Source of the DNA: Arsenicicoccus cauae
GTDB lineage: Bacteria; Actinomycetota; Actinomycetes; Actinomycetales; Dermatophilaceae
DNA: 64,000 bases
NCBI RefSeq assembly: GCF_009707125.1
Contig: NZ_WLVL01000039.1
Coordinates: 248,001-312,000 of the forward strand
Reading direction: 5' to 3'
The notes beneath the pieces are model-generated. The model did not search any database and was not told the DNA's origin. It saw only the letters and a list, made by a program, of their open reading frames with translations. Shown here piece after piece: positions 7,512-15,615 of this stretch (its first letter is position 1; each line of letters begins with the position of its first letter). A program made the position numbers and the translations under genes.

Positions 7512-9359
7512 TCAGCGCACGGACACGGCACCGGTCACGATCGCCGCGAGCGTGCTGGAGCGGGGCGTCCGGAGGCGGTAGGTCCCGGCGGGGAGCCGGG
7601 TGAAGGCCGCCGCCCCAGCCACCGACGTGGTGGCGGACCGCACCTGCGTCCAGGTCCCGCGGTAGGCGTCGTAGCGATCCAGCAGGACGGTGGCCTGGCG
7701 CGGTGCCACCGACACGGCGAGGGAGCGGGGCCCGGTCCGGGTGGTGACCGCAGACCGCGTCTGGTAGGTGACGTGGGTCGTGGACGCGGTGGCTGCCGAG
7801 GTGCCGAGGTAGTTCACCGAGACGCCCGTGATGCTGCGGGCGGTGAAGGTCGTCGCCACCCGGCCCGCGGCGTCGCTGCGCCGGTCGGAGCAGGTGGTGC
7901 GGCCGAGGTGGGCCGGGGCGTAGCAGACCCGGACGGGCGCGCCGGCAAGCACGTCGCCGGTCGCGGTGCGGGCGGTGACGACGCCGGTCGCGGGCGTCCC
8001 GGCGGCCGGGGTCCAGGAGCTCACCCCGGACCAGGTGAGCACCGCGGGACAGACCCTGAGGGTGCACAGCGCCCGGTTGGCGTCCACCAGCCCGGCCCCA
8101 TAGGTGTCGTCCCGGCCCCGGACGCCGAGGTCCGTGGCCGTGCTGGCCAGCAGCGACTGGACCTGCGCCACCGTGAGCGAGGGGCGGGCCGCCCGCAGCC
8201 CTGCGACGGTCGCGGCGACGAGGGGCGTCGCCATGGAGGTGCCGCTCATCCGGGCGTAGCCCGACCGGATGAGACGCGTCGGGTAGGTCGACACGATCCC
8301 GTCGCCGGGGGCGGCCACGTCGATGTAGCGACCGGTGTTGGAGTAGGCGGCCGCCCGGCTGCTGCTCGTGGTGGCGGCGACCCCGATCACGTTGGCGTAG
8401 GCGGCGGGGTAGGACGCCCGGTTGCCGGCGAGCCGCTCGTTGCCGCCGGCCGCGACGACGACGACGCCCTTGGCCACGGCATACTGCACCGCCTTGTCCA
8501 GGGTCACGTCGGGCTGGTCGCTGCCGAGGGAGAGGTTGATGACCGTGGCGCCGTGGTTGGCCGCGTGGATGACGCCACGCGCGATGTCGGAGGTCCAGCC
8601 CTCGCCGTGGCCGTCAAGCACCCGCACGGGCATGATCCGCGTGCCCGGCGCCATGCCGGCGACGCCGACCCGGTTGTCGGCCACCGCGGCGATGATCCCC
8701 GCGACGTGGGTGCCGTGGCCGTTTGGGTCGGTGGCCCCGGTGCCGCCGGTCCCCCCGGCGGAGGGCTCGAGGAACTGCGCGCCGGGCACGAGGACGCCGC
8801 GCAGGTCGGGGTGGCCCCCGTCGACGCCGGTGTCCACGACCGCGACCGTGACGCCCGCCGTGCTCACCCGTCCGTGGAAGGTCTCGCCCCCGAGCCGGCT
8901 GAGGGACCACTGCTGGGGTCGGATGGGGTCGTTGTAGCCCGTCGCCTGGGCGCGGGTGTCGACCGAGACGGCCACGGCGCCAGGGGCGTCCTGGGCGCGG
9001 TCCACCGTCGCCACGGCCTGGGCCGCGGGGACCGTCGCGGTGCTGACGACCGGCTGGCCGCCGACGACACGCGTGGTCACCACGCGCAGGCGGGAGGCCC
9101 CGGACGCCAGCGCGGGGGCCACCACCGCGGCGGGCGCGCGCAGCACCGAGGCGTTGCGGGTCGACCATCCCGGGCGGGAGCCGTCGGACGCGGGCGCCGA
9201 CCACGCAGAGACCGGCGCGGGGAGGGCGGTCTGGATGGAGACGGCGGAGGCGGCGGGGGCGGGAGCGGTCTGGGCGTGGGCGGTGGAGGGTGCGCCCACC
9301 CCGGCGAGCAGGGCGGCGAGGGCGGTGAGGGCGACGCCGACGCGAGCACGGGTCTGCAT
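7512..9359 (-). CDS. Secreted S8 subtilisin-like serine protease
   Basis: Exported endopeptidase of 615 residues. A signal peptide (MQTRARVGVALTALAALLAG...AHAQ) is followed by a pro-region. The S8 domain has all three catalytic motifs: Asp in VAVVDTGVDGGHPDL, His in GHGTHVAGI and Ser in MSGTSMATPLVAA. After the protease domain come two cysteine-containing stretches and an Ig-like beta-rich C-terminal region, probably for substrate or wall binding. ATG 9359 is chosen because it starts the signal peptide directly after an AGAAGGA site; the longer reading adds charged residues incompatible with export. Single-gene unit with an inverted repeat (9410-9423) upstream. Confidence 0.95.
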   Translation of the reverse strand: MQTRARVGVALTALAALLAGVGAPSTAHAQTAPAPAASAVSIQTALPAPVSAWSAPASDGSRPGWSTRNASVLRAPAAVVAPALASGASRLRVVTTRVVGGQPVVSTATVPAAQAVATVDRAQDAPGAVAVSVDTRAQATGYNDPIRPQQWSLSRLGGETFHGRVSTAGVTVAVVDTGVDGGHPDLRGVLVPGAQFLEPSAGGTGGTGATDPNGHGTHVAGIIAAVADNRVGVAGMAPGTRIMPVRVLDGHGEGWTSDIARGVIHAANHGATVINLSLGSDQPDVTLDKAVQYAVAKGVVVVAAGGNERLAGNRASYPAAYANVIGVAATTSSSRAAAYSNTGRYIDVAAPGDGIVSTYPTRLIRSGYARMSGTSMATPLVAATVAGLRAARPSLTVAQVQSLLASTATDLGVRGRDDTYGAGLVDANRALCTLRVCPAVLTWSGVSSWTPAAGTPATGVVTARTATGDVLAGAPVRVCYAPAHLGRTTCSDRRSDAAGRVATTFTARSITGVSVNYLGTSAATASTTHVTYQTRSAVTTRTGPRSLAVSVAPRQATVLLDRYDAYRGTWTQVRSATTSVAGAAAFTRLPAGTYRLRTPRSSTLAAIVTGAVSVR

Positions 9360-9409
9360 GGGGTGTCCTTCTGGGGATCGGGAGCCCTGGATCAGCCCCA
9401 CGAGATCAC

Positions 9410-9423
9410 TGAACGTTAGTTCA
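9410..9423. promoter_or_regulatory. Possible operator upstream of the subtilase
   Basis: TGAAC-gtta-GTTCA, a perfect 5-bp-arm palindrome about 50 bp upstream of the protease start, overlapping a possible TAACGT -10 box on the minus strand. No regulator is assigned. Confidence 0.3.
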
Positions 9424-9502
9424 CCTCACTCTGCGTATGCGAGATGGTCCAGAGCAAGACACCCGGATGGCGACACCCCGCTCACCCGTCCAGGCCAACC
9501 GC

Positions 9503-10297
9503 TCACGCGTCGGCGGCGTTCCAGGGGAACTGCGGGTCCCGCCGCTCGCTGAACGCCAGCACCCCCTCCGCCAGCTCCCCGGAGGTGATCGCCTCGCGGT
9601 AGCGCGCCCGCGCCGCCGGCTCGGGGTCCTCCCCGTCGAGCAGCAGCCGCACCGTCTCCTTGACGGCCGCGATGGTCAGCTGCGAGCGGCTGCACAGCTC
9701 GTCGGTCAGCCCCGCGACGGCGTCGTCCAGCCCACCCGGCCCGGTCAGCACGTCGACCAGACCGAGCCGGTGGGCCTCGACCGCGTCGACCAGGCCGGCG
9801 GTCAGCAGCAGCCGCCGGGTGGTCGCCGGCCCGACCAGGTCCAGGAGGGTCCGTATGCCGAGGGGCGCGTAGGCCACGCCGAGCCGGGCGGGCGTCACGC
9901 CGAACCTGGCACCCTCCTCGGCCACCCTCAGGTCGCACGACGCGGCGATCTCCAGCCCACCCCCGATGCAGCTGCCACGCACCGCGGCGACCGTCGGCCT
10001 GGGGAAGTCGAGCAGGGCACGCTGGGCCGCGAGGTCCGCCTCGCGCACCGGCGCCATCGGGTCGGCCGGGTCCTGACCCGTCAGCAGGTCACCGATGTCG
10101 GCCCCTGCGCAGAAGTGCTCCCCGGCGCCGACGACCACCACGACGCGCACCGCCCGGTCCCGGGCCAGCGCTCCCAGCACCTGCGGAAGGCCCTGCCACA
10201 TGGCCAGACTCATCGCGTTGCGCTTGGCGGGACGGTCCAGGACGAGGCGGGCGACCCCGCCGTCGACATACGTGCTCAGACCCTCGACGCTCGTCAT
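9503..10297 (-). CDS. Crotonase-family protein (enoyl-CoA hydratase/isomerase-like)
   Basis: Crotonase fold, 264 residues, cytosolic, acting on acyl-CoA thioesters. Visible are the N-terminal strand GVARLVLDRPAKRNAM, the oxyanion and CoA loop GAGEHFCAGADIGDLL, and IGGGLEIAASCDLRVA containing the first catalytic-type glutamate. The next loop reads FGVTPARLGV. The second glutamate of true enoyl-CoA hydratases (FG-x-PE) is missing, so it may be an isomerase, hydrolase or other crotonase. It stands alone, divergent from the next gene. The exact substrate cannot be inferred. Confidence 0.85.
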   Translation of the reverse strand: MTSVEGLSTYVDGGVARLVLDRPAKRNAMSLAMWQGLPQVLGALARDRAVRVVVVVGAGEHFCAGADIGDLLTGQDPADPMAPVREADLAAQRALLDFPRPTVAAVRGSCIGGGLEIAASCDLRVAEEGARFGVTPARLGVAYAPLGIRTLLDLVGPATTRRLLLTAGLVDAVEAHRLGLVDVLTGPGGLDDAVAGLTDELCSRSQLTIAAVKETVRLLLDGEDPEPAARARYREAITSGELAEGVLAFSERRDPQFPWNAADA

Positions 10298-10351
10298 GGC
10301 ACCACCCCACCACAGGATCGTGCCCCGGGCGCACCCCCACGGCGGGTCACC

Positions 10352-10357
10352 TATCCT
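10352..10357 (+). promoter_or_regulatory. -10 box of the 10364 gene (leaderless)
   Basis: TATCCT, six bases before ATG 10364. Confidence 0.45.
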
Positions 10358-10363
10358 GGAGCG

Positions 10364-12472
10364 ATGCCGTCACGCAGGTCCTTCCTCCGCCTGACGGCCT
10401 TCGGGATCCTGGTGATCGTCCTCGTCACCGTCCTGGCTCCCCTGCTCCGCCCCCGCACCGAGCCCGTGGCCCAGCCGGGCCCGCTGGTAGTCGTGTCCCT
10501 GCCCACCCTGCGCTGGGCCGACGTCGACGAGCGCCGCACCCCCACGCTCGACCGCCTGGCCGAGGGGGCGGCCATCGGCAACATCGCCACCCACGCCGTC
10601 GCCGGGCACAGCTGCTCCGGCTCGGTCTGGGCCACGCTGTCGTCCGGCTTCCGCGTCTCGCTGGACGACGCCACGCCCGAGGCCCCCGCGAGCGGACCCG
10701 TCGTGCCCTGCCCGCCCATCCCCCGACCGGTGCCGACGGGTGGCCTCGCCGAGCTGGGCGGACCCGCGCGGTTCCCCGACCACGCCCGCTGGCGGGCCGA
10801 GATGCTGGCCCAGCCCGTGCCCGCCGAGCTCGGCCTGCTCGGCAGGCAGCTGCAGGAGCACGGCCAGTGCATCGCCGCGGCCGGGGCGGGAGCGGCCATC
10901 GGGGCGGTGCGCGAGGACGGCACCGTGGCGGCCTACCAGTCCGACCCCCGCCGGGCGGACCTGCGGCGTTGCCCCATCACCTTCGTCTCCTTCGACGGCG
11001 TCGACGACGACGGGCTGGCGCAGGTCGTCGACCGGCTCCCGCGCGACGCGACCCTCGTCGTCACCGGGCACGCCGACGACCAGGCGCCCGAGTCGCTGCG
11101 CGCGGTCCTGGTGCGCGGCCCCGGCATCCCGGAGGGCCGGCTCACCTCGGCCTCCTCGCGCCAGCCCGGCCTCCTACGCACAACCGACCTCACGGCTCTC
11201 GTGACCTCGCGGGTCTCGGCGCTGCCGAGCACGAGCTACGAGGGGCGCATCCCCGTCGTCCTCCCCGGGAGCTCCGGCGCGGGCGTGCGGGAGCAGCTCG
11301 CCGGCACCGCGCGCGCCCTGGACGTGCAGCACCACCTCGTCCGCCCGTTCTTCACGACCTATGTCCTGGTCTCGCTCGCCGTGATCGTCGTCATCCTCTG
11401 CGTGCTGCAGCGCGACCGTCGCCGGGGCCAGACGATCCGGCGCTCCGCCGCCGGTCGAGCCCTGCGCGTCACCTCCGCAGCCGTGGCCGCCGTGCCGGTG
11501 TCGACCTTCCTCGTCGGGCTGGTCCCCTGGTGGCAGTGGGCACGCCCGACCCTCGGCCTCACGCTCAGCGTCCTGGCGTGGACGGCGGTGCTCGCCACCG
11601 TGGCGCTGCGTGGGCCGTGGCGCGGGCACCGCGCCGGCCCGGCCGGCTTCCTGGCCGCCACGACCGCCGTCGTCCTCGCCGTCGACCTGGTCCTCGGCGG
11701 CCACCTGCAGCTCATGACCATGATGGGCCTGCAGCCCGTGTACGGCGGACGGCTGCACGGCCTCGGCAACGTGGGCTTCGCCCTCACCGCGAGCGGCGCG
11801 CTGCTCGCCGCCTCGCTGCTCACCGGCCGCCTTGCTCGCCGCGATCCCAGTCGCGCGGCCAGGGTGATCGCCGCGATCGGGATCGTCACGGTCGCCGTCG
11901 ACGGGCACTACGCCCTGGGGGACGAGGCCGGCGGCTCCCTGGCGCTGGTCTGGGGCTTCGGCTACCTCGCGCTCAAGGCCTCGGGACGGCGCACCACCTG
12001 GCGCGGCGTGACCCTGATCGCGATGCTCAGCGCGGTCACCGCGCTCGTCATGGCGACCCTCGACATGCTGCGGCCGCGCTACGAGCGCAGCCACATCGGC
12101 GACTTCCTCGCCACCTTGATCGAGACCGGCGACCTCAGCACGGTCGTCCGCAGCACCGTGGTCAACAACTGGGCCATGCTGACCTCCCAGTGGCTCAACC
12201 TCGGGGTGCCCGTCCTGCTGCTCCTCGCCGCGTGGGCCGCGCGCCGTCCTCTCTCCTCGCTCGGGCGGCCACTGACCCTCCTCGAGCGCCAGATCCCCCT
12301 GCTGCGCATCGGCTTCACCGCGATCGTGCTCTGCTGGATCGTCGGCTTCCTCACCAACGACTCGGGCACCTCGATCCCCCCGGCGGGCACCATCTTGATC
12401 GTCCCGCTGGTGGTGCTCATGACCGCCTGCGCCCCCCAGCCCCCACCCGAGCACCCGCCGACCACCGCCTGA
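10364..12472 (+). CDS. Membrane protein with alkaline-phosphatase-like N-terminal domain
   Basis: 702 residues. One N-terminal membrane segment (about 10-28) is followed by an extracytoplasmic domain (about 35-320) that looks like the alkaline phosphatase/phosphodiesterase superfamily: LVVVSLPTLRWADVDERRTPTLDRL, CSGSVWATLSSG, ATLVVTGHADD and AVLVRGPGI. Seven to nine transmembrane segments follow (about 340-690). The phosphatase metal ligands are only partly recognisable, so activity is uncertain. It may act on a cell-envelope polymer or lipid, but this is inference. A TATCCT box six bases upstream fixes the start. Confidence 0.6.
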   Translation: MPSRRSFLRLTAFGILVIVLVTVLAPLLRPRTEPVAQPGPLVVVSLPTLRWADVDERRTPTLDRLAEGAAIGNIATHAVAGHSCSGSVWATLSSGFRVSLDDATPEAPASGPVVPCPPIPRPVPTGGLAELGGPARFPDHARWRAEMLAQPVPAELGLLGRQLQEHGQCIAAAGAGAAIGAVREDGTVAAYQSDPRRADLRRCPITFVSFDGVDDDGLAQVVDRLPRDATLVVTGHADDQAPESLRAVLVRGPGIPEGRLTSASSRQPGLLRTTDLTALVTSRVSALPSTSYEGRIPVVLPGSSGAGVREQLAGTARALDVQHHLVRPFFTTYVLVSLAVIVVILCVLQRDRRRGQTIRRSAAGRALRVTSAAVAAVPVSTFLVGLVPWWQWARPTLGLTLSVLAWTAVLATVALRGPWRGHRAGPAGFLAATTAVVLAVDLVLGGHLQLMTMMGLQPVYGGRLHGLGNVGFALTASGALLAASLLTGRLARRDPSRAARVIAAIGIVTVAVDGHYALGDEAGGSLALVWGFGYLALKASGRRTTWRGVTLIAMLSAVTALVMATLDMLRPRYERSHIGDFLATLIETGDLSTVVRSTVVNNWAMLTSQWLNLGVPVLLLLAAWAARRPLSSLGRPLTLLERQIPLLRIGFTAIVLCWIVGFLTNDSGTSIPPAGTILIVPLVVLMTACAPQPPPEHPPTTA

Positions 12473-12613
12473 GCCGACTCCCCGCGCCCCCACGCACCCT
12501 CCCGCCCGCGCCAGGACTTCTGCCAGGCGGAAGGGGTCTGGCCCCCGCGACGTGGCCTCTGTCACTGTTGGGCTCCCTGCCAGGATTCCTGGCAACGAGA
12601 CGGAGGTCCCCAC

Positions 12614-12792
12614 GTGTCAGAGTCGACTCGCCCGCACGGGGCGCTCGAGCGCATCAACGAGACCATGGTCAAGCTGGGCCACCGCACCGTCTCCGACCTG
12701 CCCCCCATGACCGCCGACGAGCGCACGGCCCACGCCATGGCGCAGCCGCTGCGGCGGACGTCGACACGGAGGCCTTCCCCAAGGCCGGGTGA
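12614..12792 (+). pseudogene. Small hypothetical protein with apparent frameshift
   Basis: GTG 12614 follows a GGAGG site and opens a well-coded frame (SESTRPHGALERINETMVKL ... RTAHAMAQ) with strong G/C in third positions. After about 12735-12745 this frame loses codon bias and runs on into tRNA-Ser. The +1 frame takes over with good bias and a plausible end (DVDTEAFPKAG) at 12792. A one-base shift, real or a sequencing error, probably splits a roughly 60-residue protein. A 17-bp palindrome (TGCCAGG-att-CCTGGCA, 12578-12594) lies just upstream. I do not recognise the family. Confidence 0.45.
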
Positions 12793-12837
12793 CGCGCCGC
12801 CCGACCCACCGGCGGCCCACCCATCCGCCCGCGCAGG

Positions 12838-12871
12838 ACGAGGCCCCCGACCAGCTGGTCGGGGGCCTCGT
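12838..12871. terminator. Perfect 34-bp palindrome, terminator of tRNA-Ser(CGA)
   Basis: ACGAGGCCCCCGACCAG and its exact complement, with no central spacer. It lies 20 bases past the 3' end of the tRNA on its strand, and also downstream of the small ORF on the plus strand. Confidence 0.8.
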
Positions 12872-12891
12872 GGAGTCCTGGTGAGGATCTG

Positions 12892-12981
12892 TGGCGGTGG
12901 CGGTGGGATTTGAACCCACGGAGGGCGTTAACCCTCATACGCTTTCGAGGCGTACTCCTTCGGCCGCTCGGACACGCCACC
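12892..12981 (-). tRNA. tRNA-Ser (anticodon CGA)
   Basis: Minus-strand class II tRNA. Acceptor GGTGGCG pairs with CGCCACC, with discriminator G and encoded CCA. The anticodon loop is CTCGAAA, with a long variable arm and T-loop GTTCAAATC. It reads UCG, the commonest serine codon class in such genomes. Confidence 0.96.
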
Positions 12982-12991
12982 GCCGGAGACT

Positions 12992-13504
12992 TTACACGGA
13001 GCGGCGCCGCGCGAAGAAATCGGTCAGAACGCGCGAACACTCCTGCTCCCGCACGCCGCCCACCACCTCGACCTGGTGCAGGACGCGCGGGTCGCGCAGC
13101 ATGTCCCACACGGACCCGACGGCCCCCGCCTTGGCGTCCCAGGCCCCCATCACGACCCGCGAGACCCGGCTCGCCGCGATCGCGCCGGCGCACATGACGC
13201 ACGGCTCCAGGGTCACCACGAGGGTGCAGCCGTCGAGCCGCCACGAGCCCCGCGTCTCGGCGGCGTCGCGCAACGCCTCCACCTCGGCGTGGGCGGTGGG
13301 GTCGTGCCGCAGCTCGCGCTCGTTGCGGCCCCGCCCGACCAGGGCGCCGCTCTCGTCATACAGGCAGGCCCCGACCGGCACGTCCTCCCCGCAGCCGACC
13401 GCCAGCGCCAGCGCCTCGCCCATCCACCCGGCCCACCGCGGGTCGACGGGGAAGCCGTCGTCGGGCTCGGGCCGGGACGCCGGTGGGACGCTGGGATCGG
13501 TCAC
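12992..13504 (-). CDS. tadA: tRNA adenosine(34) deaminase
   Basis: Converts A34 to inosine in the wobble position of tRNA-Arg(ACG). Cytidine/deoxycytidylate-deaminase fold. The zinc site and catalytic glutamate are in HAEVEALRDAA, and the second zinc site is in PCVMCAGAI. About 170 residues, normal length. ATG 13522 would overlap the upp start codon on the other strand; GTG 13504 (VTDPSVPPASR) is preferred and leaves 16 bp between the divergent starts. The N-terminal 30 residues are not conserved, so the exact start is uncertain. Confidence 0.93.
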   Translation of the reverse strand: MTDPSVPPASRPEPDDGFPVDPRWAGWMGEALALAVGCGEDVPVGACLYDESGALVGRGRNERELRHDPTAHAEVEALRDAAETRGSWRLDGCTLVVTLEPCVMCAGAIAASRVSRVVMGAWDAKAGAVGSVWDMLRDPRVLHQVEVVGGVREQECSRVLTDFFARRRSV

Positions 13505-13508
13505 GGGA

Positions 13509-13514
13509 TAAGTT
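13509..13514 (+). promoter_or_regulatory. -10 box of upp (leaderless)
   Basis: TAAGTT six bases before ATG 13521, in the 16-bp gap between divergent starts. The -35 region must lie within tadA. Confidence 0.45.
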
Positions 13515-13520
13515 TCCCCC

Positions 13521-14159
13521 ATGCAGGTTCACGTGGCCGACCACCCGCTCATCAACCACAAGCTCACCTACCTGCGCGACAAGCGCACGGACAGCCCGAC
13601 CTTCCGCCGGCTGGCCGAGGAGCTCGTGACGCTGCTGGCGTACGAAGCGACGCGGGAGGTCCGCACCGAGGCCTTCGACATCGAGACCCCCGTGGGCCCG
13701 ACCACGGGCATCAAGCTCGCCAACCCCAAGCCCGTCATCGTCCCCATCCTGCGCGCCGGCCTCGGCATGCTCGAGGGCATGGTGCGGCTGCTGCCGAGCG
13801 CCGAGGTCGGCTTCCTCGGCATGGTGCGCGACGAGGAGACGCTCGAGGTCAGCGCCTACGCCAACCGCCTGCCCGACTCGCTGCACGGCCGCCAGGTCTA
13901 CGTCATCGACCCGATGCTCGCGACCGGTCACACGCTGGTCATGGCCTTCGAGTTCCTGCGCGACCTGGGCGCCGACGACATCACCGCCGTCTGCCTGATC
14001 GCCGCGCCGGAGGGCATCGAGACGGTCCGCGAGGCGGTCAAGGACATCGGCATCCCGGTCACCCTCGTGGTCGGCGCCATCGACGACCACCTCAACGACC
14101 AGGGCTACATCGTGCCCGGCCTCGGCGACGCCGGCGACCGGCTCTACGGCGTCGTCTGA
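13521..14159 (+). CDS. upp: Uracil phosphoribosyltransferase
   Basis: Pyrimidine salvage: uracil plus PRPP gives UMP and pyrophosphate. The 212 residues have the family length. The PRPP-binding loop is [14 protein letters not shown]. The uracil-site segments near the C-terminus are present ([10 protein letters not shown] and [16 protein letters not shown]), as is [13 protein letters not shown]. Probably a leaderless single-gene transcript ending at the hairpin from 14171. Confidence 0.98.
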   Translation: MQVHVADHPLINHKLTYLRDKRTDSPTFRRLAEELVTLLAYEATREVRTEAFDIETPVGPTTGIKLANPKPVIVPILRAGLGMLEGMVRLLPSAEVGFLGMVRDEETLEVSAYANRLPDSLHGRQVYVIDPMLATGHTLVMAFEFLRDLGADDITAVCLIAAPEGIETVREAVKDIGIPVTLVVGAIDDHLNDQGYIVPGLGDAGDRLYGVV

Positions 14160-14170
14160 CCGGGCCGTAT

Positions 14171-14197
14171 GCCGCCGGCCCGGCCTATGCCGGCGGC
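14171..14197. terminator. Hairpin after upp
   Basis: GCCGCCGG pairs with CCGGCGGC across an 11-base loop. A GTATGCC heptamer directly precedes it. The rest of the gap to 14365 shows nothing I can name. Confidence 0.5.
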
Positions 14198-14365
14198 GCG
14201 GCCGCCCGGGCCGTGGGCACGATCGCGCCGTGATCGCGCCGTGGCCGCCCGTTATCCAACCTCAACCCTCGTTGCGGCGAGCCACCATGCCCCGCAGGCA
14301 CGCCCGCTGCTTCACTGGGCGCTGATCCGTGCCCCGCGCCACCCCCGAGCTAGGAGCCACGCACC

Positions 14366-14536
14366 GTGAACCCCAAGGTCAAGAAGTTCTTCCTGTGGCT
14401 GCTGATCGCGTTCCTCATCTACGCGATCATCGTCTCCCCCGACCGCGCCGCCGACATCGTCCTCACGGTCTGGGAGATCCTGGTGCAGGCGGTCCAGGCC
14501 CTCGGCCGGTTCTTCGACGCGCTGCTCAACAGGTGA
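14366..14536 (+). CDS. Small single-pass membrane protein
   Basis: 56 residues from GTG 14366, preceded by an AGGAG site. Basic N-terminus (VNPKVKKFF), one hydrophobic helix (about 8-23), then an amphipathic helix to the end (ILVQAVQALGRFFDALLNR). Codon usage is strongly biased to G/C-ending codons, so it looks truly coding. It ends 15 bases before the PH-domain gene, which suggests an operon. No family recognised. Confidence 0.7.
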   Translation: MNPKVKKFFLWLLIAFLIYAIIVSPDRAADIVLTVWEILVQAVQALGRFFDALLNR

Positions 14537-14551
14537 CCCGAGGGCCCCGCG

Positions 14552-15547
14552 ATGGACGCCTCGCAGGAGCCGCACCTGCCGCCGTCGGTGCGCAGGCGAT
14601 ATGTCCTCGACGGTGAGCAGCTGGTCGTGGCCATCCACCAGCACCCTGTCGTGGTGGCCGAGCCCGTCCTGACCGCTGTCGCGATCCTGGTGCTCGTGAT
14701 CGTGGTCGACACCCACGTGTCGGCTGGCCTCGGGGGCGTCGTCAACGTCCTGTGGTGGGTGTGGTTCGCCGCCGTCGCCCGGGCCGTGTGGATGGTCTTC
14801 GAGTGGCGCCAGCAGTGGGTGGTGGCGACCAACAAGCGCCTGATGCTGACCTACGGCTTCATCGTGCGGAAGGTCGCGATGATGCCGCTCAGCAAGGTCA
14901 CCGACATGAGCTACCACCGCTCCATCGCGGGTCGGATCTTCGGCTGGGGGACCTTCGTCATGGAGTCGGCGGGCCAGCAGCAGGCGCTGTCGGAGATCCG
15001 CTTCGTGCCCAACCCGGACCACAACTACCGCGCGCTGTGCGCCGAGATCTTTGCCGTCGAGGACCGCGAGCGCGTGACCGCGGTCGACGAGGACGTCGAC
15101 GAGGCCCACGCCTGGCCCGACGAACGCGACGAGGACGACCTCTATCGCGACGTCGTGCAGGTCGAGCCCGGGCCGATGCGGATGCAGCGCGTGGCACCCC
15201 CGACCCGCCGCGACCGCGACCGCTGGGACGAGGACTGGCAGCAGGGCCGGGACGCGGAGCGTGCCCGCGCGGCGGGGCGGGACGCCGGGCGTGGGGCCGG
15301 CGGTCGCGACGAGCGGGGTCGGGATGGACGTGGCTGGGCCGGCCGCGGCGCGCCCGGCCGTGGCCCGCGCGACGGCCATGACACCGCCGACCTGCCGGTG
15401 GTGGACGCCCGCGTCTCACAGGACGCCGAGGCGCGCGAGCTCCTCAGCAGCTGGGAGCGCTTCGCGGAGCGCTACGACAACCAGCCGGAGCGCGGCCCCG
15501 ACAGCGGCACCAGTATCTATCGCAGCGGCGGCGACCCCCTCTCCTGA
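14552..15547 (+). CDS. PH-domain membrane protein
   Basis: 331 residues. Two transmembrane segments (about 38-55 and 64-85) are followed by a bacterial PH domain: QQWVVATNKRLMLTYGFI, VAMMPLSKVTDMSYHRSIAG and GWGTFVMESAGQQQALSEI. The C-terminal third (about 200-290) is charged and Arg/Gly/Asp-rich, probably disordered. Proteins with this order are membrane-anchored, with the PH domain facing the cytoplasm; their function is unknown. Translated with the small protein just upstream. Similarity to the bPH2 family is from recognition of the motif. Confidence 0.8.
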   Translation: MDASQEPHLPPSVRRRYVLDGEQLVVAIHQHPVVVAEPVLTAVAILVLVIVVDTHVSAGLGGVVNVLWWVWFAAVARAVWMVFEWRQQWVVATNKRLMLTYGFIVRKVAMMPLSKVTDMSYHRSIAGRIFGWGTFVMESAGQQQALSEIRFVPNPDHNYRALCAEIFAVEDRERVTAVDEDVDEAHAWPDERDEDDLYRDVVQVEPGPMRMQRVAPPTRRDRDRWDEDWQQGRDAERARAAGRDAGRGAGGRDERGRDGRGWAGRGAPGRGPRDGHDTADLPVVDARVSQDAEARELLSSWERFAERYDNQPERGPDSGTSIYRSGGDPLS

Positions 15548-15573
15548 CCCACACCCCCTCGTCCTGCCCTCAT

Positions 15574-15615
15574 CGGTGCAGGTCCGGTGTCAGATCTGAC
15601 CAGCAACCTGCACCG
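15574..15615. repeat. Nested palindrome containing the stop of the DUF559 gene
   Basis: Outer arms CGGTGCAGGT (15574-15583) and ACCTGCACCG (15606-15615) enclose a 12-bp perfect palindrome GTCAGATCTGAC (15588-15599). The TGA stop of the minus-strand gene ending at 15590 falls inside the inner palindrome. It lies between convergent genes and could terminate both. Confidence 0.75.

Noticed and set aside
4481-12981. Genomic island inserted at a tRNA-Ser gene
   Set aside because: No integrase and no duplicated tRNA 3' end found; intervening genes look like ordinary chromosome.
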